Positions 36,769-43,593 are shown, numbered from the stretch's first letter. The stretch: 64,000 nucleotides of DNA from Putridiphycobacter sp965230195 (GCA_965230195.1 OZ245997.1:2914001-2978000); one strand, 5' to 3'. Numbers and translations are program-made. Notes: generated by a model not told the origin, from the sequence alone.

Positions 36769-37200
36769 CTAACCCTGAAAATTAATTTTCTTATGTTGTC
36801 CGTCACAAAACGGTTTGTTATTTGAGGCGCCACAACGACAGAAAGCCGTGACTTTATTCTCTAGCATTTCTTCTCCCTTTTCCGAAGACAATGTTATGTT
36901 TCCGTGCGCCAGCAAAGGACCATTTGTCATTATTTCCATTTTAAAGGTATCAGTTGGCTTGTTGTCATTTTGTTCCTCTCCTTTTAAACGGTAGGTTAAA
37001 GCACCGGACGGGCACTTCTTAATTTGTGCCATTAACTCTTCCGGTGAGGCATTTTCTGCCTTAATCCAGGGTTTTTCATCCGGATTGTAAACCTGTGGTA
37101 ATGCTTTTACACATTCGGCAGCATGGATGCATAATTTAGGTTTCCATACTACAGTTAAATCTCCGTTAGTGTATTCCTTACTTATTTCTTTAAATTCCAT
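36769..37200 (-). CDS. YjdI-like mono-cluster plus CDGSH iron-sulfur protein
   Basis: 143 residues containing two iron-sulfur-related parts: an N-terminal YjdI-type domain (about 1-70: IHAAECVKALPQVYN and KKCPSGALTYR) and a C-terminal CDGSH-type motif (CRCGASNNKPFCDGQHKK, the three Cys plus His). CDGSH domains bind [2Fe-2S] and act in redox sensing or electron transfer. Gene neighbours (acetyltransferase, MFS, AraC) are arranged as in E. coli-type yjdI/yjdJ pairs, supporting a shared stress function. Located between the acetyltransferase (2-base gap) and the MFS gene (12 bases). Confidence 0.88.
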   Translation of the reverse strand: MEFKEISKEYTNGDLTVVWKPKLCIHAAECVKALPQVYNPDEKPWIKAENASPEELMAQIKKCPSGALTYRLKGEEQNDNKPTDTFKMEIMTNGPLLAHGNITLSSEKGEEMLENKVTAFCRCGASNNKPFCDGQHKKINFQG

Positions 37201-37202
37201 AG

Positions 37203-37502
37203 TTATGCTATATTAATGCCTTTCATTACCAGTTTTTTCCATTCAGGGTGTCTTTTCAAATAAAGCGCTACAAATGGGCACAACGGTACAAGCGTTAAGT
37301 CTTGACGTTCAATATCTTCAAGGGAAGCTTTAATTAGTGCACTACCGATTCCACGACCTTCCAGTATTTTGGGTACTTCAGTATGTGTAAAGTAAATTTT
37401 GCCTTTCGCTTTGATGTATTCGAGACGTGCAATTTGATCCTCTATGTGAAATTCGTATTGTTTGCGATCTTCATTGTCAATTAAATGGTAGGTTACAGAC
37501 AT
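37203..37502 (-). CDS. small GNAT-like acetyltransferase (YjdJ type)
   Basis: 99 residues of the short acetyltransferase type (GCN5-related, CG family) with the acetyl-CoA loop LEGRGIGSALIKASL and the C-terminal PLCPFVALYLKRHPEW. Substrate unknown. First gene of the operon acetyltransferase, CDGSH protein, MFS, AraC. A weak 4-base-arm palindrome, AGGT-N9-ACCT, lies at 37532-37548, 30 bases before the start. Confidence 0.88.
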   Translation of the reverse strand: MSVTYHLIDNEDRKQYEFHIEDQIARLEYIKAKGKIYFTHTEVPKILEGRGIGSALIKASLEDIERQDLTLVPLCPFVALYLKRHPEWKKLVMKGINIA

Positions 37503-37630
37503 GTTTGTTAAAATTGTATTATTTGAAAATCAGGTATGATTATAACCTAAATTAGTAATTTTTTTAGTTTAAGCACTATACTAATCCGTATTGATCTTTA
37601 AATTTTTTGTAATCGTACGAGTATTTTCAA

Positions 37631-38230
37631 TTAATGCCCGTTTCCTTTGGCAATATGTCTTCTGATTTTACTCAATGCTTCAGGCGTAATTCCCAGGTAA
37701 GAGGCAATCATTTTCTGTGGTACCCGCTGCACAATTTGTGGGTAAGTTTGTAAAAAGTCTTCGTATCGGGTTTGGGCAGAAGCACTCATTAGCATAATGA
37801 CTCTTTTTTGAAGTACACCAACCCGTCTCAGTAATCGGTTAGTCTCTATGGAAAAAAATGAGGGGTCAATTTTTGTTTCAGGATTATTCTTTAATATTTC
37901 AATTAAATCTTTATCAAATACTTCTAGTTCTGAGTCTTCAAGTGCATCTATATACAATTCACACGGAGCTCCTTTGGTTTGAGATTCAATGTCTGATACA
38001 ATCCATCCTTCAGGACCAAACATAAATACATGCTCTTTACCCTTACTGTCAATCGTATAGCTTCTGATTAGACCCTTTTTAACAAAAAATGCCTTATCGC
38101 TTGGATCTCCTTTTTTTTGTAAAACAGTTCTTTTTTTTACTGTAATGACCTCTATTTCATCCAGTAGTTTGTTTTTTGGACCACTGTTCAGCCAGGGAAA
38201 ATTAATGATGCTATCTCTTATTGAATCCAT
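37631..38230 (-). CDS. Crp/Fnr family transcriptional regulator (PEALSK recognition helix)
   Basis: 199 residues from the ATG at 38230. The frame is open to 38275, but the exact -7 element at 38259-38266 lies between the two, so the shorter form is preferred. N-terminal cyclic-nucleotide-type fold (VLQKKGDPSDKAFFVKKGLIRSY) and a C-terminal helix-turn-helix with the recognition sequence GITPEALSKIRR. No FNR-type cluster of four cysteines, so ligand unknown. It lies upstream of the acetyltransferase operon on the same strand with 128 bases between them. Confidence 0.88.
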   Translation of the reverse strand: MDSIRDSIINFPWLNSGPKNKLLDEIEVITVKKRTVLQKKGDPSDKAFFVKKGLIRSYTIDSKGKEHVFMFGPEGWIVSDIESQTKGAPCELYIDALEDSELEVFDKDLIEILKNNPETKIDPSFFSIETNRLLRRVGVLQKRVIMLMSASAQTRYEDFLQTYPQIVQRVPQKMIASYLGITPEALSKIRRHIAKGNGH

Positions 38231-38258
38231 AAAAATAAATGAGTCGTAATCAATATAC

Positions 38259-38266
38259 CAAATATA
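38259..38266 (-). promoter_or_regulatory. -7 element of the 38.2 kb Crp/Fnr gene
   Basis: The minus strand reads TATATTTG, an exact TAnnTTTG, 29 bases upstream of the ATG at 38230. The strong inverted repeat 38278-38303 covers the -20 to -45 region of this promoter. Confidence 0.55.
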
Positions 38267-38269
38267 CCA

Positions 38270-38400
38270 ATCCAAAAAAAATGGCGGGAGAATTCCGCCA
38301 TTTTTTAAACTACTATTTATTAATCAAACCGTTTCGCAGAGAACCTGCTGAGAAATTATATGTTATAAATTGAACATTTTAATAACTAAACGTTTAAACT
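38270..38400 (-). ncRNA. candidate small RNA or leader with terminator-like hairpin
   Basis: The ~375-base gap between divergent genes holds, on the minus strand, an exact -7 element TACTTTTG (38405-38412), a small hairpin with arms TTTC/GAAA and CAG/CTG (38331-38355), and a strong hairpin with arms ATGGCGG/CCGCCAT (38281-38301 including flanks) followed by eight T residues. That is the order expected of a ~125-base sRNA ending at about 38274. No -33 element is seen and the TAnnTTTG match could be chance in AT-rich DNA. The hairpin could instead be a palindromic operator in front of the Crp/Fnr promoter. No longer frame supports a protein gene here. Confidence 0.25.
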
Positions 38401-38602
38401 TTTACAAAAGTAGCTAATTATATCATATTAAGGTATTAAAAAACTGTTAAATTACTATAAATTAGACTAATGAGGTCTTTTTTGCCACTAATACCCTCAT
38501 ATTGAGGCTTGAATAGAGGAAATTGCAAGGCAGGGTGTTAAATATTAGTAATGAGTAATTTAAGTAATTGTTATATGATGTGTAAGGTTTGAATTTAAAT
38601 AT

Positions 38603-38622
38603 CTTTCATTTTTTACTGAAAG
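38603..38622. promoter_or_regulatory. palindrome CTTTCA-N8-TGAAAG upstream of the GbsR-type gene
   Basis: Arms at 38603-38608 and 38617-38622 with an 8-base spacer (TTTTTTAC). The same arrangement, with longer arms, recurs at 39166-39189 before the two membrane-protein genes. It lies 27 bases upstream of the regulator ATG, just upstream of the -7 element TATCTTTG (38638-38645), and so is a good candidate operator. Confidence 0.55.
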
Positions 38623-38637
38623 TTTAAGAAAAACTTA

Positions 38638-38645
38638 TATCTTTG
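38638..38645 (+). promoter_or_regulatory. -7 element of the GbsR-type regulator gene, suggesting a leaderless message
   Basis: TATCTTTG is an exact TAnnTTTG and ends 5 bases before the ATG at 38650. Transcription from this element would begin at or about the start codon. Confidence 0.5.
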
Positions 38646-38649
38646 AACT

Positions 38650-39150
38650 ATGGAATTAGAAGAGGCAAAATCAAAATTTATTCAAAGTTGGGGATCATTG
38701 GGGTCTAGTTGGGGAATTAACCGGACTATGGCTCAGATTCATGCTTTGCTTTTGGTTTCGGAAGAGCCTTTATCCACGGAGGAAATTATGGATGCACTCA
38801 AAGTATCTAGGGGTAATGCAAATATGAATGTCAGAACATTAATAGAGTGGGGCATAGTAACTAAAGTTTTTAAGGTAGGGGAGAGAAAGGAGTTTTTTGA
38901 GGCAGATAAGGATATTTGGGCTGTTGCCAGACAAATTACCAGAGAGAGAAGGAAACGGGAAGTAGAACCATTAATGAGGGCTCTTACTGACCTTAAGGGG
39001 ATTGAAGAAGTGGATGAAGATTCTAAAAATTTCAATAAACTGATTAATGATTTAGATGATTTTACAACTAAAGTAGATGGTATTTTTGACAAGTTTATCA
39101 GATCGGATGAACATTGGTTTTATAAAACTTTGTTTAGGGTTGTAAAATAA
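38650..39150 (+). CDS. GbsR/MarR-type winged-helix transcriptional regulator
   Basis: 166 residues. The N-terminal stretch SWGSLGSSWGINRTMAQIHALLL, the winged helix-turn-helix (STEEIMDALKVSRGNANMNVRTLIEWGIV) and the wing (KVGERKEFFEADKD) match the GbsR branch of the MarR family. E. coli has no counterpart; B. subtilis GbsR senses choline. The start is fixed by the conserved N-terminus and lies 5 bases after the -7 element. It is followed after 52 bases by two small membrane-protein genes that share its upstream palindrome, so autoregulation and control of those genes is likely. Confidence 0.85.
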   Translation: MELEEAKSKFIQSWGSLGSSWGINRTMAQIHALLLVSEEPLSTEEIMDALKVSRGNANMNVRTLIEWGIVTKVFKVGERKEFFEADKDIWAVARQITRERRKREVEPLMRALTDLKGIEEVDEDSKNFNKLINDLDDFTTKVDGIFDKFIRSDEHWFYKTLFRVVK

Positions 39151-39165
39151 AAAAATTTACATATT

Positions 39166-39189
39166 AACTTTCAAAAAATACTGAAAGTT
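39166..39189. promoter_or_regulatory. palindrome AACTTTCA-N8-TGAAAGTT upstream of the paired membrane-protein genes
   Basis: Perfect 8-base arms (39166-39173 and 39182-39189) with spacer AAAAATAC. The right half TACTGAAAGTTTAA is identical to the copy at 38615-38627. It ends 13 bases before the ATG at 39203. Probable operator of the GbsR-type regulator. Confidence 0.6.
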
Positions 39190-39202
39190 TAAAACATATA
39201 AG

Positions 39203-39562
39203 ATGACATATAACTCAATAGGCTATTTGTTCTTTTTTAGCATCATGTTTTATGTGATAGGTGTTGTAGGGTGGCAGTTTTACAGCAATGGCAAATATTA
39301 TTTACAGAGTATTTTTAAGGCTGATCCTCATTTAGTTGACAGTATTAATAAGATGATGTTGATTGGTTATTATCTCTTTAATTTGGGGTATGTAGCTATT
39401 TCAATACATGGCTGGGAGCAAATCTATACTTTAACTGACCTGATCGGAATAGTGGCGGAAAAATCAGGTGCTATTATACTTATTTTGGGTGTGATGCACT
39501 ACTTGAACCTGTTTTGGATGTCGCATTTTTATAAAATCAAAAAATTTTTAAAAACAATATAA
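39203..39562 (+). CDS. small membrane protein, first of a paralogous pair
   Basis: 119 residues with three predicted membrane segments and an aromatic-rich sequence. It aligns with the next gene: SINKMMLIGYYLFNLGYVAI against STNKLFRLGFYLMNLGFALL, and LILGVMHYLNLFWM against IYLGIMLFLNLFFFF. No family recognised. It lies 52 bases after the GbsR-type regulator and has the shared palindrome in front of it. The pair may form a heteromer; that is inference. Confidence 0.7.
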   Translation: MTYNSIGYLFFFSIMFYVIGVVGWQFYSNGKYYLQSIFKADPHLVDSINKMMLIGYYLFNLGYVAISIHGWEQIYTLTDLIGIVAEKSGAIILILGVMHYLNLFWMSHFYKIKKFLKTI

Positions 39563-39580
39563 ATCAATAAAACTAAAATT

Positions 39581-40000
39581 ATGGAAAATTCTAATCTGAC
39601 AATGGTGGTTATTGCATACGCCATTTATTTACCGACAGTTATATTTTTAACATATTATGTAGCCAGAACTTTATTCAGAAATGCTCAGGTATTTATGCTG
39701 GATATTTTCAGAGGCAGAGAATCAATTGCAACCTCAACAAATAAACTGTTTAGATTGGGGTTTTATTTAATGAATCTGGGATTTGCCCTGTTAATATTAA
39801 AATTATCTTATTACGGGTTAGAATTTACCATGCAGGATATGATTGAAAAACTAAGCGCTAAAATTGGAGGCTTTTCAATTTATTTAGGGATCATGTTATT
39901 TCTGAATTTATTTTTCTTTTTCAGAGGCAGACGAAAAACAAAACAATCCATTGAACGGGAGCTTAGAGTTGAAAGGAATTTACCGGGAAGCGAAGAGTAG
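39581..40000 (+). CDS. small membrane protein, second of a paralogous pair
   Basis: 139 residues with three membrane segments and a charged cytoplasmic tail (FRGRRKTKQSIERELRVERNL). Paralogous to the preceding gene (see there), 18 bases downstream and in the same operon. It differs by the longer basic-acidic tail. No known family. The gene is followed by a long inverted repeat (40010-40083). Confidence 0.7.
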   Translation: MENSNLTMVVIAYAIYLPTVIFLTYYVARTLFRNAQVFMLDIFRGRESIATSTNKLFRLGFYLMNLGFALLILKLSYYGLEFTMQDMIEKLSAKIGGFSIYLGIMLFLNLFFFFRGRRKTKQSIERELRVERNLPGSEE

Positions 40001-40009
40001 AGTAATCAA

Positions 40010-40083
40010 TTGGAAAACAGATGGTGTCAGTTTGAGTGATTCAGACAGGGTCTGAATTGTATCGAAAACCATCTGTTTTCCAA
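40010..40083. repeat. 74-base nested inverted repeat between convergent genes
   Basis: The outer arms TTGGAAAACAGATGGT (40010-40025) and its exact complement (40068-40083) form a 16-base-pair stem. Within the loop, TTCAGAC (40040-40046) and GTCTGAA (40050-40056) form a second 7-pair hairpin with a 3-base loop. It lies between the end of the second membrane-protein gene and the end of the short-chain dehydrogenase gene. The T run follows the stem only inside it (TTTTCC), so it is not a standard terminator, though it may serve as one in both directions. Confidence 0.7.
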
Positions 40084-40119
40084 CTGATATTATATTTGAA
40101 TAATTATTCTGGTGGATAA

Positions 40120-41040
40120 TCAAAGTAAATTGTGAATAGCCTGGCTGGCGTTATCCTGAAATACCGGATTGCTTAAATCTGAAAAAATGCTACTTTGATC
40201 AATTACAGGTCCTGTTAAAACCTTGTTTTTACTGGCATAAAATACACCACTTTTTAAAGATTCGTCAGAAATACCTTTTACATATCTGGCCGCTCCTTTT
40301 TCAACAGTATGCGACATGCCTAACAAAGGCAAAACAATTGGCATAGCTATGTACTTAAACATAAACCTTTGAAGTCCCGGAAGATCATCCATAGCAGACG
40401 TACCTCTTGTTCCACCCGGACTCATGCTGATAAACTTAATATCAGGATATTTTCGTGCTTCGGACGACATCCAAAGTGTCGCACTATACTTAACCAATCC
40501 GTAGGCCTCCATGGCGTCCATTTTTTTACCAAAATACGAACCGTCAAAAATTGAAGAGAATTCCTCAACGGAAGATGTTTTCAGATTTGGTCGTTTCATT
40601 CCCATTTTCTTAATTCCTCTGGCTGCTTCGGAGCTGGCATATAATGCCACATTTTTTAGCATATCATTTTTTAATAACTCGTCTAATAATGCAGCATGTC
40701 CTAAAACATTGGTAGCAAAAATTTGAGTTACTCCATCCCTGGTTATTTTATCAGGTGTTTTTCCACCCATACCACCTGCGTTCATGATTAGAGCATCAAC
40801 AGGTTCTTTCAAACTTTTAACAGCGTTTCTAACCGATTCTTTATCGGAAACATCCATAATAACTATTTCAAAAAAGGATTTTCCTGTTGATTGCTCAAGT
40901 TCTTTTTTAGCAGCTTCAGCACGATCTCTGTTTCTGCAGGCAAGGTAAATTTTTTCAGTTTCTTTCTTTAAAGCTAATTGTCTGGCAGCTTCTTTACCTA
41001 AACCGTTATTGGCTCCTGTGATTAATATTCGCTTATTCAT
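40120..41040 (-). CDS. short-chain dehydrogenase/reductase (classical SDR)
   Basis: 306 residues. Rossmann motif TGANNGLGKEAARQLA at the N-terminus, NAG in ALIMNAGGMGG, and the catalytic YxxxK in AYGLVKYSATLWM. Similar to oxidoreductases acting on small carbonyls or retinol-like substrates; no specific substrate. An exact -7 element (TAACTTTG, minus strand, 41087-41094) lies 47 bases upstream. It stands alone between the inverted repeat and the terminator at 41181-41217. Confidence 0.88.
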   Translation of the reverse strand: MNKRILITGANNGLGKEAARQLALKKETEKIYLACRNRDRAEAAKKELEQSTGKSFFEIVIMDVSDKESVRNAVKSLKEPVDALIMNAGGMGGKTPDKITRDGVTQIFATNVLGHAALLDELLKNDMLKNVALYASSEAARGIKKMGMKRPNLKTSSVEEFSSIFDGSYFGKKMDAMEAYGLVKYSATLWMSSEARKYPDIKFISMSPGGTRGTSAMDDLPGLQRFMFKYIAMPIVLPLLGMSHTVEKGAARYVKGISDESLKSGVFYASKNKVLTGPVIDQSSIFSDLSNPVFQDNASQAIHNLL

Positions 41041-41086
41041 AATATTGTGTTTTAAAGTAATATGTATTTGTAAATTTTGCTTAACA

Positions 41087-41094
41087 CAAAGTTA
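41087..41094 (-). promoter_or_regulatory. -7 element of the 40.1 kb SDR gene
   Basis: The minus strand reads TAACTTTG, an exact TAnnTTTG, 46 bases before the ATG at 41040; no clear -33 element. Apart from this and the terminator at 41181 I see nothing in the 312-base gap. Confidence 0.45.
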
Positions 41095-41180
41095 TGGCAT
41101 ATTTAAAGCCCTGACATTACATTTTAGTTCAAAGACTAATCATTTTAGATCAGCAAATAAAATAAACAGTATTGGTACCA

Positions 41181-41217
41181 AAAAAGGCGTCATAACTAGT
41201 ATTTGACGCCTTTTTTT
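41181..41217 (-). terminator. strong terminator after the SRPBCC gene
   Basis: Arms AAAAAGGCGTCA (41181-41192) and its complement (41204-41215) form a 12-pair stem with T runs on both strands, so it can work in both directions. It serves the ArsR-SRPBCC operon ending at 41353. Confidence 0.85.
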
Positions 41218-41352
41218 ATGAGACCTGATTATTTGGATGAGATAATAACCAGTTCTCAATATGCTTTGATACACTTAATGCAAACAATATGGTAAGCATC
41301 AGGTGTTAGTTGAATTGACTGTAATTTTCTTTTTTTACCTAAAGTTTGGTGC

Positions 41353-41811
41353 TTAGTTGACTCCAACTTCGGTTAAAAAAGCATTTAGCCTGTCGAATGT
41401 AGATGCCCAACCATTATAGAATCCCATTTGTTCTTGTTGTCTGCAGTATTCTTCAGTTGGATGTACTACATTAAAAGTGAATTTGGTTTGGTCACCATCC
41501 GCCTCGAACAAGGCCTGAATTTCAACACCTTCGGTCATAGGTTTAAAGTTTGCAGAGGAAATGATTTTTTTCATTTCAACAATTTCAGAATAAACGCCAT
41601 CTGCAATAAATTCATTACCGTCGGGCATCATCATTGTATATTTCCAATTACCTCCTTCAACAAAATTGTGTTCTATTATTTTGGTTTCCATTCCTTTTGG
41701 ACCCCACCATGAGGCTATATGTTCAGGTCTGGTCCACGCCTCCCATACTAACTTTACAGGGGCATTTAATGTTCTTTCCAATGTTAGTGTACGATTTTTT
41801 AAATCACTCAT
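41353..41811 (-). CDS. SRPBCC-family protein (AHSA1-like)
   Basis: 152 residues from the ATG at 41811, which overlaps the stop of the ArsR gene by 8 bases; a longer open frame to 41895 lies inside that gene and is not used. The START-like fold of the AHSA1 group is shown by RTLNAPVKLVWEAWTRPEHIASWWGPKGM, EGGNWKYTMMMPDG and the terminal GWASTFDRLNAFL. Proteins of this kind commonly pair with ArsR-type regulators and bind small hydrophobic ligands; no enzymatic role established. Confidence 0.9.
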   Translation of the reverse strand: MSDLKNRTLTLERTLNAPVKLVWEAWTRPEHIASWWGPKGMETKIIEHNFVEGGNWKYTMMMPDGNEFIADGVYSEIVEMKKIISSANFKPMTEGVEIQALFEADGDQTKFTFNVVHPTEEYCRQQEQMGFYNGWASTFDRLNAFLTEVGVN

Positions 41812-42133
41812 TTTTCTTATTTTTTGTTTGTAATTCGTTAACATATTTTTCAAATGAATCCAGTCTGTCTTCCCAAAGTTGCTGGTATTGCTCAATCCAC
41901 ATAAAGGCAGGAATTAAGCTTTTGGGCTGAATCAGGCAGAATTGTTCCCGGCCTTGCTTATTGAGTTCAATGATACCGCACTCTCTTAAAATTTTTAAAT
42001 GTTTTGATATTGCTGGACGGCTGATATTGAAATTTTCCGCAACCTCATTTACACTTAGCGTTTTATGTGAAAGCAATTTAATAATATCCCGTCTGACAGG
42101 ATCTGCAATGGCTTGAAATACATCTCTTCTCAT
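41804..42133 (-). CDS. ArsR family winged-helix regulator
   Basis: 109 residues. ArsR-type helix-turn-helix: FQAIADPVRRDIIKLL, SVNEVAENFNISRPAISKHLKIL and the wing GREQFC. It has no metal-binding CxC motif, as is typical of the SRPBCC-linked group. Its upstream region contains two GTAACC-type palindromes and an exact -7 element (42141-42187), so autoregulation is likely. Co-transcribed with the SRPBCC gene by an 8-base overlap. Confidence 0.92.
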   Translation of the reverse strand: MRRDVFQAIADPVRRDIIKLLSHKTLSVNEVAENFNISRPAISKHLKILRECGIIELNKQGREQFCLIQPKSLIPAFMWIEQYQQLWEDRLDSFEKYVNELQTKNKKNE

Positions 42134-42140
42134 ATTATAA

Positions 42141-42187
42141 GTAACCGTTTGGTTACAAATATATATGTAATCATTCGGTTACACAAT
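42141..42187 (-). promoter_or_regulatory. ArsR promoter with two overlapping operator palindromes
   Basis: Operator 1: GTAACC-N4-GGTTAC, perfect, at 42141-42156. Operator 2: GTAATC-N4-GGTTAC at 42167-42182, one mismatch. Their centres are 26 bases apart. On the minus strand the exact -7 element TATATTTG lies between them (42156-42163), and a TTG (42184-42186) 20 bases upstream of it gives the -33 element. The operators cover both promoter elements, so binding should block transcription. Confidence 0.75.
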
Positions 42188-42308
42188 TTTTTTTCTCAAT
42201 TTTTTTAAATATATTACTTTAAGTTGTTGATTTTAAGTGTTAAATAGAGCTTAACGTCAAAAACAATTTTAAGTTTATTAAAACAGGTAACTAATCGTTT
42301 CTTTATTT

Positions 42309-42695
42309 CTATTCAGTACTGTTTTGGCTAAACTTAAGGAGTTGTTTTTCAATTGTACAGGTACCATCAATAAAATCTCCTCCCCATTTCCCAATGGCCA
42401 TCAAAACCGGTTTTAGGGCCAGTCCCTTTTCTGTTAAACTATAATCGAATTTTAACTTATTGTCGGGATTCTTTTCTTTTTTCATTACACCTGAGGCCAC
42501 TAATTTTTCAAGTCTGTTGGACAAAATATTGGTGGCGATTTTTTCAGGAGAACCTTTAAATTCTCCAAATGACTTTGATTTGACAAAAAGGGCATCTCTT
42601 ACAATAAGTAGTGACCATTTATCACCAATAATTTCCAGGGCACAGGAGATGGCACATTCAGACCTGAAAATTTTGTTGTCATATTTTAGTTGCAT
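42309..42695 (-). CDS. HxlR family winged-helix regulator
   Basis: 128 residues of the HxlR type: CAISCALEIIGDKWSLLIVRDALF, FGEFKGSPEKIATNILSNRLEKLVASGVM and YSLTEKGLALKPVL. Cysteines near the N-terminus (Cys14, Cys18) are typical and may sense electrophiles or oxidants. It is divergent from a short-chain dehydrogenase, and two palindromes in the 68-base gap suggest control of both genes. Confidence 0.92.
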   Translation of the reverse strand: MQLKYDNKIFRSECAISCALEIIGDKWSLLIVRDALFVKSKSFGEFKGSPEKIATNILSNRLEKLVASGVMKKEKNPDNKLKFDYSLTEKGLALKPVLMAIGKWGGDFIDGTCTIEKQLLKFSQNSTE

Positions 42696-42733
42696 AATGC
42701 AATTGATTTTATATATTTGATTGCAAAACGCAA
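42690..42733 (+). promoter_or_regulatory. SDR promoter with two HxlR-type operators
   Basis: Two inverted repeats of the form TTGC-N5-GCAA: at 42690-42702 (spacer ATAAT) and 42721-42733 (spacer AAAAC), centres 31 bases apart, about three helical turns. Between them is an exact -7 element TATATTTG (42712-42719) for the plus-strand gene; the TTG of the first repeat, 19 bases upstream of it, fits as -33. The first repeat includes the HxlR start codon (42693-42695). Confidence 0.75.
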
Positions 42734-42763
42734 CTAATTTACAAATAATTTAATAAGTACGCT

Positions 42764-43507
42764 ATGGAATTAAAGGGAAAAAAGGCTTTGGTGACCGGGG
42801 GAGGGTCGGGAATAGGATTAGCTATTTCAAACGCACTTGCACAGCATGGAGTTAAGGTGATCATTTGTGGTCGGAATTTAAACAAACTTGAAAAAGCGAA
42901 ACAGGAAAACGCAAATTTGGAAATAGAGCAATGTGATGTGACTAATACTGATCAGATTAAAAACCTGGTAGATACCATTAACAATAAGTATGATGGAATT
43001 GATATTTTGATTAATAATGCCGGTATTTTTGAAGAAGTGAATTATAAGGGGGCAATTGATTCGTTTGCAGGTCAGGAAAGAGAAATAGACATTGACTTTA
43101 CAGGGCCTATTCGAATGATTCATTATTTTTTACACATGTTAAAAAGTAAGTCAGAGTCAGCGGTTGTTAATGTTTCATCCGGCTTGGCATTTGTTCCATT
43201 GGCATTAGCACCTGTTTATTGTGCCACGAAAGCCGGACTTCACTCATGGACAAGATCATTCAGACATCAAATGGATAAAACTTCTGTTAAAGTATTTGAA
43301 TTGATGCCACCTTTGGTTGAAACTGAAATGGTAGGAAAGTTTAAAGATCAGAAGATGATGAAACCTGAGAAACTGGCTCAGGATTTTATTAAAGGTGTTC
43401 AGAATAATAAATTTGAAATTACACCGGGACAATCCAGTCAACTGAGAATGATGAGCCGGTTTGCGCCAGGCTTTATTTTTAAAGCCATCAATAAACAATT
43501 TGGATAA
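42764..43507 (+). CDS. short-chain dehydrogenase/reductase (DltE-like)
   Basis: 247 residues. Glycine-rich motif TGGGSGIGLAIS, NNAG in ILINNAGIFEEV, catalytic Ser in VVNVSSGLAFVPL and YxxxK in YCATKAGLHSWTR. The block FRHQMDKTSVKVFELMPPLVETEM is common in the DltE-like SDR group. Substrate unknown. Divergent from the HxlR regulator; the promoter carries two candidate operators (42690-42733). A bidirectional terminator follows. Confidence 0.9.
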   Translation: MELKGKKALVTGGGSGIGLAISNALAQHGVKVIICGRNLNKLEKAKQENANLEIEQCDVTNTDQIKNLVDTINNKYDGIDILINNAGIFEEVNYKGAIDSFAGQEREIDIDFTGPIRMIHYFLHMLKSKSESAVVNVSSGLAFVPLALAPVYCATKAGLHSWTRSFRHQMDKTSVKVFELMPPLVETEMVGKFKDQKMMKPEKLAQDFIKGVQNNKFEITPGQSSQLRMMSRFAPGFIFKAINKQFG

Positions 43508-43593
43508 AATAATATATGAAATCTAATCTTTCTGCCGGATAGATGGAATTCTTTGAATAAATAGGTATAAATCTATTTCAGCTTTAAGAGACG

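Noticed and set aside
37532..37548. Palindrome AGGT-N9-ACCT before the acetyltransferase operon as a Crp/Fnr operator
   Set aside because: Only four bases in each arm pair, too little to separate it from chance, and no second copy was found.
38331..38396. A short peptide frame of about 21 residues between the Crp/Fnr and GbsR genes
   Set aside because: It is open on the minus strand but has no plausible start codon and no signs of translation; treated as part of the possible small RNA.
41812..41895. Longer start for the AHSA1-type protein
   Set aside because: The extension lies inside the ArsR gene on the same strand; the ATG at 41811 overlaps the ArsR stop by 8 bases, as is common for this pair.
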